Below are positions 1-7,920 of a stretch of DNA of 64,000 bases, one piece after another. The stretch comes from Saccharothrix carnea. GTDB taxonomy: Bacteria; Actinomycetota; Actinomycetes; Mycobacteriales; Pseudonocardiaceae. The position numbers and the translations under genes are program-made. Below the pieces are notes generated by a model that searched no databases, was not told the DNA's origin, and saw only the letters and a list, made by a program, of their open reading frames with translations. Numbering within the stretch: position 1 is the first letter of the stretch; each line of letters starts with the position of its first letter. Location of the stretch: the NCBI RefSeq assembly GCF_003014735.1, contig NZ_PYAX01000022.1, positions 1 to 64,000 of the forward strand, in the 5' to 3' direction.

Positions 1-1410
1 TTCCACTCCGAGCAGCGCTCCGGCACGGTCGTGGGCGTCATCGTGCAGCTCGGCGGCCAGACGCCGCTGGGCCTGGCGCAGCGGCTCGCCGACGCGGGCG
101 TGCCGGTCGTGGGTACCCCGCCGCACGCGATCCACCTGGCCGAGGAGCGCGGCGCGTTCGGCCAGGTCCTCGCCGACGCCGGGCTGCCCGCGCCGAAGTA
201 CGGCATGGCCACCTCGTTCGCGCAGGCCAAGGCCATCGCCGACGAGATCGGCTACCCGGTGCTGGTGCGGCCGTCCTACGTGCTGGGCGGGCGCGGCATG
301 GAGATCGTCTACGACGAGGAGACCCTCCAGGGCTACATCCAGCGGGCCACCGAGGTCAGCCCGGAGCACCCGGTGCTGGTCGACCGGTTCCTCGACGACG
401 CCATCGAGATCGACGTGGACGCCCTCTACGACGGCAACGAGGTGTTCATCGGCGGTGTGATGGAGCACATCGAGGAGGCGGGCGTGCACTCCGGCGACTC
501 GGCGTGCGCACTGCCCCCGATCACGCTGGGCGAATCGGACATCGACGCCGTCCGGCGGTCCACGCTGGCCATCGCCGAGGGCATCGGCGTCCGCGGCCTG
601 CTCAACGTGCAGTACGCGCTGAAGGACGACGTGCTCTACGTCCTGGAGGCCAACCCGCGCGCCTCGCGCACCGTCCCGTTCGTCTCCAAGGCCACGGCGG
701 TGCCGCTGGCCAAGGCCGCGGCCCGGATCATGCTCGGCGCGACCGTGGCCCAGCTGCGCACCGAGGGGCTGCTGCCCAAGACCGGCGACGGCGCCAAGCT
801 CCCCGCCCACGCCCCGGTCGCGGTCAAGGAGGCCGTGCTGCCGTTCCACCGGTTCCGCACGCCGGAGGGCAAGGGCGTGGACTCGCTGCTCGGCCCGGAG
901 ATGAAGTCGACCGGCGAGGTGATGGGCATCGACGTGTCGTTCGGCATGGCCTACGCCAAGTCCCAGACCGCCTCCTACGGCTCCCTGCCCACGTCGGGGC
1001 GGGTGTTCGTGTCGGTGGCCAACCGGGACAAGCGGGCCATGATCTTCCCGGTCAAGCGGCTCGCGGACCTGGGCTTCGAGGTGCTGGCCACCGCGGGCAC
1101 GGCCGAGGTGCTGCGCCGCAACGGCATCCCCTGCACGATCGTGCGCAAGCACTTCGAGGGCGCCGACAACATCGTCGACGCGATCCTCGACGGCACCGTC
1201 GACATGATCATCAACACCCCGTACGGCAACAACGGGCCGCGCATCGACGGCTACGAGATCCGCACGGCGGCCGTGGCCAAGGACATCCCGTGCGTGACCA
1301 CGATCCAGGGCGCGGCGGCGGCCGTGCACGGCATCGAGGCCGCCATCCGCGGTGACATCGGCGTGCGGCCCCTCCAGGCCCTCCAGGCGGCCCTGCGGGG
1401 TGACGCGTGA
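1..1410 (+). CDS. carB: Carbamoyl-phosphate synthase large subunit, C-terminal part (5' end outside window)
   Basis: The frame is open from base 1, so the gene starts upstream of the window. The enzyme makes carbamoyl phosphate from bicarbonate, ammonia released from glutamine by the small subunit, and two ATP, feeding pyrimidine and arginine synthesis. The visible 469 residues hold the second ATP-grasp domain (RPSYVLGGRGME, then the metal/ATP region LEANPRASRTVPFVSK) and, over about the last 130 residues, the MGS-like allosteric domain (SVANRDKR, IINTPYG) that binds nucleotide effectors in this family. The stop overlaps the pyrF start by four bases (GTGA), so the two pyrimidine genes are translationally coupled. 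Confidence 0.97.
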   Translation, partial: FHSEQRSGTVVGVIVQLGGQTPLGLAQRLADAGVPVVGTPPHAIHLAEERGAFGQVLADAGLPAPKYGMATSFAQAKAIADEIGYPVLVRPSYVLGGRGMEIVYDEETLQGYIQRATEVSPEHPVLVDRFLDDAIEIDVDALYDGNEVFIGGVMEHIEEAGVHSGDSACALPPITLGESDIDAVRRSTLAIAEGIGVRGLLNVQYALKDDVLYVLEANPRASRTVPFVSKATAVPLAKAAARIMLGATVAQLRTEGLLPKTGDGAKLPAHAPVAVKEAVLPFHRFRTPEGKGVDSLLGPEMKSTGEVMGIDVSFGMAYAKSQTASYGSLPTSGRVFVSVANRDKRAMIFPVKRLADLGFEVLATAGTAEVLRRNGIPCTIVRKHFEGADNIVDAILDGTVDMIINTPYGNNGPRIDGYEIRTAAVAKDIPCVTTIQGAAAAVHGIEAAIRGDIGVRPLQALQAALRGDA

Positions 1411-2225
1411 GGTTCGGCGCGCGGATGGCGAAGGCGGTCGCCGAGCACGGACCCCTGTGCGTGGGCATCGACCCGCACCCCGGCCTGCTGGCGTCCTGGG
1501 GGCTCTCCCAGGACGCCGCCGGGCTGGAGCGGTTCGCGCTGACCTGCGTGGAGGCGTTCGGCGGGCGGGTGGCGCTGGTGAAGCCGCAGGCGGCGTTCTT
1601 CGAGGCGCACGGTTCGCGGGGCGTGGCGGTGCTCGAACGCGTCATCGCCGACCTCAGGGACAGCGGCACGCTCGTGCTGGTGGACGCCAAGCGCGGCGAC
1701 ATCGGCTCGACCATGGCCGCGTACGCCGCGGCGTACCTCACCGAGGGCTCCCCGTTGGCCGGCGACGCGGTCACCGCGTCGCCGTACCTCGGGTTCGGAT
1801 CGCTGGATCCGGCGCTCGAAGCCGCCGCCGGGAGCGGTCGCGGAATATTCGTGCTCGCGTTGACTTCGAATCCCGAGGGCGCCTCCGTGCAGCGCGCGGT
1901 GGGCTCCGACGGGCGTTCCGTGGCGCAGTCGATCGTGGACTCCGCGGCCCGTGCGAACGCGGGCGCGGAGCCGTTCGGCGACGTCGGCCTGGTGGTCGGC
2001 GCGACCCTGGACGAGCTCGGCGTGGACCTCTCTGACCTGCGCGGATACGTCCTCGCGCCGGGTTTCGGGGCTCAGGGCGCAACAGTCGCGGACCTCCGCG
2101 CGCTGTTCGGCCCGGACCTGCGTGGAGTGCTGCCGACGTCGTCCCGGGACGTGCTCAAGCACGGCCCCGAGACCGCAAAGTTGCGGTCTGCGGTGGACGC
2201 CGTTCGACGGTCCCTGGAGATGTGA
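1407..2225 (+). CDS. pyrF: Orotidine 5'-phosphate decarboxylase
   Basis: Converts OMP to UMP, the last step of de novo pyrimidine synthesis. The 272-residue length and the motif LVDAKRGDIGST (catalytic Asp-Lys-Asp set, about residues 91-102) place it in the longer actinobacterial/mycobacterial type of the family; CVGIDPHP near residue 18 is the N-terminal substrate-binding strand. The GTG start at 1407 overlaps the carB stop by four bases. It is followed by about 300 bases without a gene, so it probably closes the pyr operon. Confidence 0.96.
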   Translation: MRFGARMAKAVAEHGPLCVGIDPHPGLLASWGLSQDAAGLERFALTCVEAFGGRVALVKPQAAFFEAHGSRGVAVLERVIADLRDSGTLVLVDAKRGDIGSTMAAYAAAYLTEGSPLAGDAVTASPYLGFGSLDPALEAAAGSGRGIFVLALTSNPEGASVQRAVGSDGRSVAQSIVDSAARANAGAEPFGDVGLVVGATLDELGVDLSDLRGYVLAPGFGAQGATVADLRALFGPDLRGVLPTSSRDVLKHGPETAKLRSAVDAVRRSLEM

Positions 2226-2526
2226 TCACGATCAAATCGCGACACGCTTCGCGCCGTCCGCTCACCTGCGCAAACGGTCCCTGGTACGGTCCTGGCCACC
2301 GGCAGGTCCATCACCCATCGAGCGCATACCACACACGGCGTGCGCAGGGCGTTACCGGTGGCGGTGATGGACCTGTTGGAGGGTGTTGGTACTACTACCA
2401 CCCGCCGCAACCACTCCAGCGCTGAAAGATTCACCTGACTGGGACCCACGTTGTACCCAGGCAATTGCGCTCGGTACGGTCGCGGCACCGATCCAGAATT
2501 GAAATTCCCACACCACGGAGGAAATC
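2226..2526. other. Intergenic leader between pyrF and mihF
   Basis: About 300 bases with no credible ORF. It contains a long-range inverted repeat (see the separate entry at 2299-2379), a second small hairpin near 2381-2403 and, at its end, the strong ribosome binding site GGAGG (2517-2521) of mihF. The mihF promoter presumably lies here, but no consensus -35/-10 pair stands out. Confidence 0.5.
2299..2379 (+). repeat. Inverted repeat / possible leader hairpin upstream of mihF
   Basis: CAGGTCCATCACC (2303-2315) is the exact reverse complement of GGTGATGGACCTG (2363-2375); the stem extends outward to 2299/2379 by two G-U and two G-C pairs. The loop is about 47 bases. There is no T-tract after it, so it is not a classical terminator; a structured mRNA leader or a protein site is equally possible. 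Confidence 0.5.
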
Positions 2527-2844
2527 GTGGCCCTTCCCCAGCTTACCGAGGAGCAGCGGGCCGCAGCGCTGGAGAAGGCTGCTGCCGCTCGTCGCGCTCG
2601 GGCTGAGCTCAAGGAGCGCCTCAAGCGTGGCGGCACGACCCTGACGGACGTGCTGAAGGCCGCCGAGAGCGACGAGGTCCTTGGCAAGATGAAGGTGTCC
2701 GCGCTGCTTGAGGCCCTTCCGGGCGTCGGCAAGGTGCGTGCGCAGCAGATCATGGAGCGCCTTGAGATCGCTCCGTCCCGTCGGCTGCGCGGCCTGGGTG
2801 AGCGGCAGCGCAAGGCGCTGCTCACCGAGTTCAGCGGCGAGTGA
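2527..2844 (+). CDS. mihF: Actinobacterial integration host factor (nucleoid protein)
   Basis: A 105-residue basic protein typical of the mycobacterial/streptomycete IHF family, which binds DNA without sequence specificity, compacts the nucleoid and assists site-specific recombination. The N-terminal helix is rich in Ala/Lys/Arg/Glu and the C-terminal half carries the helix-two turns-helix signature LLEALPGVGKVRAQQIME (about residues 60-77). The GTG start at 2527 is set by GGAGG six bases upstream. The stop overlaps gmk (GTGA), and the mihF-gmk-rpoZ order is conserved in actinobacteria. Confidence 0.95.
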   Translation: MALPQLTEEQRAAALEKAAAARRARAELKERLKRGGTTLTDVLKAAESDEVLGKMKVSALLEALPGVGKVRAQQIMERLEIAPSRRLRGLGERQRKALLTEFSGE

Positions 2845-3440
2845 GTGATGGCACCGGGGTGGGGTCGGGCGTTCGCGCCCGGCCCCGCCTCACCGTTCTG
2901 TCCGGTCCGTCCGGTGTGGGCAAGTCCAGCGTGCTGGCCGAGCTGCGCCGGATGGGGCCGGAGATCCACTTCAGCGTCTCGGTGACCACGCGGAAGCCGA
3001 GACCGGGCGAGGTCGACGGGGTGCACTACCACTTCGTCGACGCCGCCGAGTTCCGCGACATGGTCGCCCGGGGCGAGTTCCTGGAGCACGCCGAGTTCGC
3101 GGGCAACTGCTACGGCACGCCCAAGGCGCCCGTGGAGCGTGCACTGGCGTCCGGCACGCCGTCCCTGCTGGAGATCGAGCTGCAGGGCGCCCGGCAGGTC
3201 CGGGTCGCGATGCCGGAGGCCCAGCTGGTCATGCTGGCCCCGCCGTCGTGGGAGGACCTGGTCGGTCGGCTGACCGGCCGCGGCACGGAGGACCCCGCCG
3301 TCGTCGCCCGCCGGCTGGAGATCGCCAGGGAAGAGCTGGCGGCCGAGCCGGAGTTCGACGAGGTCGTGGTGAACGACGACGTGAAGTCCGCCGCCGCGAG
3401 CTTGCTAAACTTGGTGGTCGGCCCGGTGCCCGACGCGTGA
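2841..3440 (+). CDS. gmk: Guanylate kinase
   Basis: Phosphorylates GMP to GDP with ATP. The 199-residue protein has the P-loop GPSGVGKS at residues 22-29 and the GMP-binding region SVSVTTRKPRPGEVDGVHYH at about 49-68. I chose the GTG at 2841, which overlaps the mihF stop; a GTG at 2845 is out of frame. The first 15 residues are a variable actinobacterial extension. It is followed after 65 bases by rpoZ. Confidence 0.96.
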   Translation: MSDGTGVGSGVRARPRLTVLSGPSGVGKSSVLAELRRMGPEIHFSVSVTTRKPRPGEVDGVHYHFVDAAEFRDMVARGEFLEHAEFAGNCYGTPKAPVERALASGTPSLLEIELQGARQVRVAMPEAQLVMLAPPSWEDLVGRLTGRGTEDPAVVARRLEIAREELAAEPEFDEVVVNDDVKSAAASLLNLVVGPVPDA

Positions 3441-3505
3441 GCACGCGCGTCGCGCGGCGCGGGACGGCCCGCAGACCCACCCTTGAACCGCAGGAGCGTT
3501 GACGA

Positions 3506-3784
3506 GTGACCACGCACACCGAGCTGGGCCCGCTCTCGGGTACTCCGGAGGGCATCACCAACCCCCCGATCGACGACCTCTTGGAGCAGGTCAGCTCGAA
3601 GTACGCGCTGGTGATCTACGCCGCCAAGCGCGCGCGCCAGATCAACGACTACTACGCGCAGCTCGGCGAGGGCCTGCTGGAGTACGTCGGCCCGCTGGTC
3701 GAGCCCGGCCCGCGCGAGAAGCCGCTGTCGATCGCGCTCCGGGAGATCCACGCGGGTCTGCTCGAGCACACCGAGGGCGAGTGA
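3506..3784 (+). CDS. rpoZ: RNA polymerase omega subunit
   Basis: A 92-residue protein with the omega core PPIDDLLEQVSSKYALVIYA followed by AKRARQINDYY, the helices that clamp the beta-prime C-terminus and help assemble RNA polymerase. It has the extended N-terminus usual in actinobacteria. GCAGGAGCGTTGACGA lies directly upstream of the GTG start at 3506. Its stop overlaps the GTG start of coaBC by four bases. Confidence 0.95.
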   Translation: MTTHTELGPLSGTPEGITNPPIDDLLEQVSSKYALVIYAAKRARQINDYYAQLGEGLLEYVGPLVEPGPREKPLSIALREIHAGLLEHTEGE

Positions 3785-5025
3785 CCGAGGGCGTTGACGC
3801 CCCTGGCCGCCCGAGGATCGTTCTCGGCGTGGGCGGGGGCATCGCCGCGTACAAGGCGTGCGAGGTGCTGCGCCGGCTCACCGAGTCCGGTCACGCCGTG
3901 CGCGTCGTGCCCACGGACGGCGCGCTGAAGTTCGTCGGCGCGGCCACGTTCGAGGCGCTGTCCGGGCAGCCCGTGCAGACCGGCGTCTTCGAGGACGTCC
4001 CGTCCGTGCCGCACGTGAAGCTGGGGCAGAACGCCGACCTGGTCGTCGTCGCGCCCGCCACGGCGAACCTGATCGCCAAGGCGGCCCACGGCCTGGCCGA
4101 CGACCTGCTCACCAACACGCTGCTGACCGCGCGCTGCCCCGTCCTGCTCGTCCCGGCGATGCACACCGAGATGTGGGAGCACCCGGCGACGCGGGCCAAC
4201 GTGGCGCTGCTGCGGTCCCGCGGCGTGATCGTCGCCGAGCCCGCCAGCGGCAGGCTGACCGGCAAGGACACCGGCAAGGGCAGGCTGCCCGAGCCCGCCG
4301 AGATCGTCGACCTGGCCCGGTTGCTGCTGGCGCGCCCCGATGCGCTGCCGCGCGACCTGGAAGGCGTGCACGTCGCCGTGTCGGCGGGCGGCACGCGCGA
4401 GGCGCTCGACCCGGTGCGCTTCCTGGGCAACCGCTCGTCCGGACGGCAGGGCTACGCGCTGGCCAGGGTCGCCGCCCAGCGCGGCGCGCGGGTGACGCTG
4501 GTCGCCGCGCACACCGCGGACCTCGTCGCGCCCGCCGGGGTGGACGTCGTGCGCGTCGGCTCGGCGCTGGAGCTGCGTGACGCGATGCACACCGTCGCCG
4601 AGACGGCCGACGTCGTGGTGATGGCCGCCGCCGTCGCCGACTTCCGGCCCGTCGACCAGGTCGAGCACAAGATCAAGAAGACCGAGCGCGACCCCGATCC
4701 GGTCGCGCTCACCCGCAACCCGGACATCCTGGCCGAACTGGTCGCCGCACGGCGCCCCGGCCAGGTCGTCGTGGGTTTCGCGGCCGAGACCGGGGACGCC
4801 GGGACGGGCGTGCTCGATTACGGACGCGCGAAGCTCAAGCGCAAGGGCTGCGACTGGCTCGTCGTCAACGCAGTCGGCGACGGTCGCGCGTTCGAGGTCG
4901 AGGACAACGCGGGCTGGCTGTTGTCCGCGGACGGCGTCGAGACCCCGATCCCGCACGGCTCGAAGGCACGGTTGGCGTCCGCATTGTGGGACGCCGTAGC
5001 GCCGGCGGTCCAACCCCGGCCGTAG
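3781..5025 (+). CDS. coaBC: Bifunctional phosphopantothenoylcysteine decarboxylase / phosphopantothenate-cysteine ligase
   Basis: Carries out two steps of coenzyme A synthesis: ligation of cysteine to phosphopantothenate (CoaB) and FMN-dependent decarboxylation (CoaC). With the GTG start at 3781 the product is 414 residues. The CoaC domain comes first: flavin-binding GVGGGIAAYKACE, active-site His in VPHVKLGQ and substrate clamp PAMHTEMW. The CoaB domain follows from about residue 195: SAGGTREALDPVRFLGNRSS, the dimer/active-site EHKIKK and the ATP region. The frame is open further upstream, but only inside rpoZ. The GTGA overlap with rpoZ supports the chosen start. Confidence 0.95.
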   Translation: MTEGVDAPGRPRIVLGVGGGIAAYKACEVLRRLTESGHAVRVVPTDGALKFVGAATFEALSGQPVQTGVFEDVPSVPHVKLGQNADLVVVAPATANLIAKAAHGLADDLLTNTLLTARCPVLLVPAMHTEMWEHPATRANVALLRSRGVIVAEPASGRLTGKDTGKGRLPEPAEIVDLARLLLARPDALPRDLEGVHVAVSAGGTREALDPVRFLGNRSSGRQGYALARVAAQRGARVTLVAAHTADLVAPAGVDVVRVGSALELRDAMHTVAETADVVVMAAAVADFRPVDQVEHKIKKTERDPDPVALTRNPDILAELVAARRPGQVVVGFAAETGDAGTGVLDYGRAKLKRKGCDWLVVNAVGDGRAFEVEDNAGWLLSADGVETPIPHGSKARLASALWDAVAPAVQPRP

Positions 5026-5082
5026 GACCCCGGCCCTCGGTAAGCTTCAGACCATTCGCAGATCGGACAGTTAGGGAGTGTC

Positions 5083-6285
5083 GTGAGCCAGCACAGCAGC
5101 AGGCTGTTCACCAGTGAGTCGGTGACCGAAGGGCACCCGGACAAGATCTGCGACGCCATCAGCGACTCGATCCTCGACGCGTTGCTGGCCAAGGACCCGC
5201 GCTCGCGCGTCGCGGTGGAGACGATGGTCACCACCGGCCAGGTGCACGTGGCGGGCGAGGTGACCACCGAGGCCTACGCCGACATCCCGTCGATCGTGCG
5301 GGACAAGATCGTCGAGATCGGCTACGACTCGTCGGCCAAGGGCTTCGACGGCTACTCGTGCGGCGTGAACGTGGCCATCGGCTCGCAGTCGCCCGACATC
5401 GCGCAGGGCGTGGACACCGCGTTCGAGAAGCGGGTCGAGGGCACCGAGGACGAGATCGCCAAGCAGGGCGCGGGCGACCAGGGCCTGATGTTCGGCTACG
5501 CCTGCACCGACACCCCCGAACTCATGCCGCTGCCGATCGCGCTGGCACACCGGCTGTCGCGCCGGCTGACCGCGGTCCGCAAGGACGGCACCGTGCCGTA
5601 CCTGCGCCCGGACGGCAAGACCCAGGTCACCATCGAGTACGCGGGCGACCAGCCGGTGCGGCTGGACACCGTCGTGGTGTCCACGCAGCACGCGGACGGC
5701 ATCGACCTGGAGAAGCTGCTCGGCGTCGACATCCGGCAGCACGTGGTGGCGCCCGAGGTCGAGGCGCTCGGCCTGGACACCACGGACGTGCGGCTGCTGG
5801 TCAACCCCACCGGCCGGTTCGTCATCGGCGGCCCGATGGGTGACGCGGGCCTGACCGGTCGCAAGATCATCGTCGACACCTACGGCGGCATGGCCCGCCA
5901 CGGCGGTGGCGCGTTCTCCGGCAAGGACCCGTCGAAGGTGGACCGGTCCGCGGCGTACGCGATGCGCTGGGTGGCGAAGAACGCGGTGGCCGCGGGCCTG
6001 GCCACGCGCATCGAGGTGCAGGTGGCGTACGCCATCGGCAAGGCCGCCCCGGTGGGCCTGTTCGTGGAGACCTTCGGCACCGAGACGGTCGACCCGACCA
6101 AGATCCAGCAGGCGATCGGCGAGGTCTTCGACCTGCGCCCGGCCGCGATCATCCGCGACCTGGACCTGCTGCGCCCGATCTACGCCCCGACCGCCGCGTA
6201 CGGCCACTTCGGCCGCACCGACGTCGAGCTGCCGTGGGAGAGCACGGACCGCGCCGACGCGCTCCGCGCCGCCGCCGGCGCCTGA
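5083..6285 (+). CDS. metK: S-adenosylmethionine synthetase
   Basis: Forms SAM from methionine and ATP. The 400-residue protein carries all family signatures: EGHPDKICDAISDSILD at residues 15-31, GAGDQGLMFGYA (about 129-140) and the P-loop-like GGGAFSGKDPSKVDRS (about 270-285). The GTG start at 5083 is preceded by TTAGGGAGTG. It follows coaBC after 57 bases, too short for a SAM riboswitch, and is closed by a strong hairpin terminator at 6311-6347. Confidence 0.97.
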   Translation: MSQHSSRLFTSESVTEGHPDKICDAISDSILDALLAKDPRSRVAVETMVTTGQVHVAGEVTTEAYADIPSIVRDKIVEIGYDSSAKGFDGYSCGVNVAIGSQSPDIAQGVDTAFEKRVEGTEDEIAKQGAGDQGLMFGYACTDTPELMPLPIALAHRLSRRLTAVRKDGTVPYLRPDGKTQVTIEYAGDQPVRLDTVVVSTQHADGIDLEKLLGVDIRQHVVAPEVEALGLDTTDVRLLVNPTGRFVIGGPMGDAGLTGRKIIVDTYGGMARHGGGAFSGKDPSKVDRSAAYAMRWVAKNAVAAGLATRIEVQVAYAIGKAAPVGLFVETFGTETVDPTKIQQAIGEVFDLRPAAIIRDLDLLRPIYAPTAAYGHFGRTDVELPWESTDRADALRAAAGA

Positions 6286-6310
6286 TCCACCGCACCACCC
6301 GCACGCTCCG

Positions 6311-6347
6311 CAGGGGTCCCCGCCCAGGGGACCCCTGCTTCTATTTT
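6311..6347 (+). terminator. Intrinsic terminator of metK
   Basis: A perfect 11-bp stem (CAGGGGTCCCC 6311-6321 pairing with 6327-6337) with a five-base loop, followed by the pyrimidine/T-rich tract CTTCTATTTT. It starts 25 bases after the metK stop. Confidence 0.85.
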
Positions 6348-6381
6348 GCCGGCGGGGACCGACAATTCCGGGTGGTGAGGG

Positions 6382-6456
6382 CCGGTGGTGTGGGCTGTCG
6401 GGTGGTCGGCTGTCGGGTGGGGTGAGTCCGGTGGTGTGGGTTGTCGGGTGGTCGGC
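6382..6456. repeat. Pair of 29-bp direct repeats downstream of metK
   Basis: The 29 bases at 6382-6410 recur at 6428-6456 with one mismatch (GGGCT versus GGGTT), a 46-base period. The whole stretch 6370-6470 is a G/T-rich run of GGTGG/GTCGG words on this strand. No ORF uses it; it separates the metK terminator from the next gene. Confidence 0.7.
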
Positions 6457-6546
6457 GGTGGGCTTTCGCGCCGTTGTCCGACGCGGGTTCCACGGGCTTG
6501 GCCCGCCGGACCTCCCCAGTTCACCGGCACGCGTTAGACAGCAGTC

Positions 6547-7806
6547 ATGCCGGTCACGCGTCGCACCCTGCCGCAGTCGGTGCACGAGGCGTTGGCGCGC
6601 GAACCCCGGTCGGGCGGGTTGGCCGCGATCCGGCACGTCGTGCTGCTCCTGCACGGGAACCGGTCGTTCGACCACACCTTCGGCACGTTGCCCGGCGTGC
6701 GGGGCACCGCCGACCACTCCACCGCGCCTGACCTGAGGTTCCACCACGAACTGGCGGACACGTTCACGGTCTGCGACGCCTACCACTCGGCACCCGGCCA
6801 CGACTGGGCGGGATACGCCGAGCGCCTGCGGGAGGCGAACTGCTCGTGGCGTGCCTACCAGGCGTGCGAGGAGTTCCGCGCCGACGTGGTGGCGGGTCGA
6901 CTGCCCCAGGTCTCCTACCTCGCCGACACCTCGCTGATCCACCAGGTGCTGGACGCGCTGGCGTCGGCTCCGGAGGTCTGGGACTCGACCGCCTTGTTCC
7001 TCACCTGCGACCACGCGGGCGGCCACCCCGACCACGTGTCACCGCCGCGCCCGCCGCACGACGTGGACGACGTGCCGCTCGGCCCCCGCGTGCCGATGGT
7101 CGTGGTCTCGCCGTGGACGGTCGGCGGGTACGTGGACTCCCAGGTGTTCGACCACTCGTCCGTCACCCGGTTCCTGGAGCGGTGGCTGGGGGTGGCGGCG
7201 CCGGTCAGCGCGTGGCGGCGGACCGTCTGCGGCGACCTGACCTCGGCGTTCGACTTCATCCGGCGGGCACGGCGGCCGGTCGTGGCCGAGCCGGGCGTGC
7301 GGCCGGCCCGCCCGCTGCCCTACCAGCCGGACGCCTCCGGCGCGGTGGTCGGCGGTGAGGTGCGGCTGGCGCTGCGCAACACCGGTGACGAGAGCGTGCA
7401 CCTGGCGCTGCACCCGCACGACCTGCACTTCGACGTGCGCTCCGCGCGGGAGGTCGCGGTGCCGTTCGACGGGCGGTACCGGTTCACCGTGGTGGGGCCG
7501 AACGGGTTCCGGCGCGAATTCGCGGGCGGGCGCGGCGAGACGGTGGCGGTGGAGTCGTCGGTGCACCGGCACAGCCGGGTGCTGTCGGTGACGTTGGCGA
7601 ACTCCGGTGCGGAGGTCGTGACGTTCGCCGTGGTGGGTGACGGGCGGGACTTCAAGGTTGCGGTGCGGCCGGGCAAGCGGCGGCTGGTGCCGTGGCTGAC
7701 CGCGTTCCGGCACGGCTGGTACGACCTGACGATCACCGCGGACGGCGGCTTCCACCGCGGGCTGGCCGGGCACGTGGAGAACGGGCGGGAGAGCGTGTCG
7801 GGCTGA
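6547..7806 (+). CDS. Truncated, probably inactive phospholipase C / phosphoesterase-family protein
   Basis: Related to bacterial phospholipase C and acid phosphatase proteins (phosphoesterase family plus two C-terminal PLC beta-sandwich domains), but only 419 residues against roughly 650-700 usual. The family motif QENRSFDHYFG reads LHGNRSFDHTFG at residues 35-46, so the metal-binding Glu is Gly37. The later TYDENDGFFDHV reads LTCDHAGGHPDHV (Asp155-His156). After FTVCDAYHS the segment that holds the catalytic Thr (GPTNPNR type) is missing and the sequence jumps to WAGYAERLREANCSW. There is no Tat signal; the protein starts where mature enzymes begin (LPQSVHEAL). Residues about 255-410 keep the two C-terminal domains. 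Seen: these losses. Inferred: no catalysis, perhaps a retained binding role. Confidence 0.8.
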   Translation: MPVTRRTLPQSVHEALAREPRSGGLAAIRHVVLLLHGNRSFDHTFGTLPGVRGTADHSTAPDLRFHHELADTFTVCDAYHSAPGHDWAGYAERLREANCSWRAYQACEEFRADVVAGRLPQVSYLADTSLIHQVLDALASAPEVWDSTALFLTCDHAGGHPDHVSPPRPPHDVDDVPLGPRVPMVVVSPWTVGGYVDSQVFDHSSVTRFLERWLGVAAPVSAWRRTVCGDLTSAFDFIRRARRPVVAEPGVRPARPLPYQPDASGAVVGGEVRLALRNTGDESVHLALHPHDLHFDVRSAREVAVPFDGRYRFTVVGPNGFRREFAGGRGETVAVESSVHRHSRVLSVTLANSGAEVVTFAVVGDGRDFKVAVRPGKRRLVPWLTAFRHGWYDLTITADGGFHRGLAGHVENGRESVSG

Positions 7807-7920
7807 TCACCCGTTCGTGATCTTGCTTGGTTCGAACTGTTGTTCGACAATGGGGTGTGGCTTCACCAACGGCGGCCCGGGTCGCGGGCGCCCACCCGGG
7901 TCTCTGGTAGACCTCCACCC

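Noticed and set aside
5026..5082. SAM riboswitch before metK
   Set aside because: The spacer is only 57 bases and shows no aptamer-like helices.
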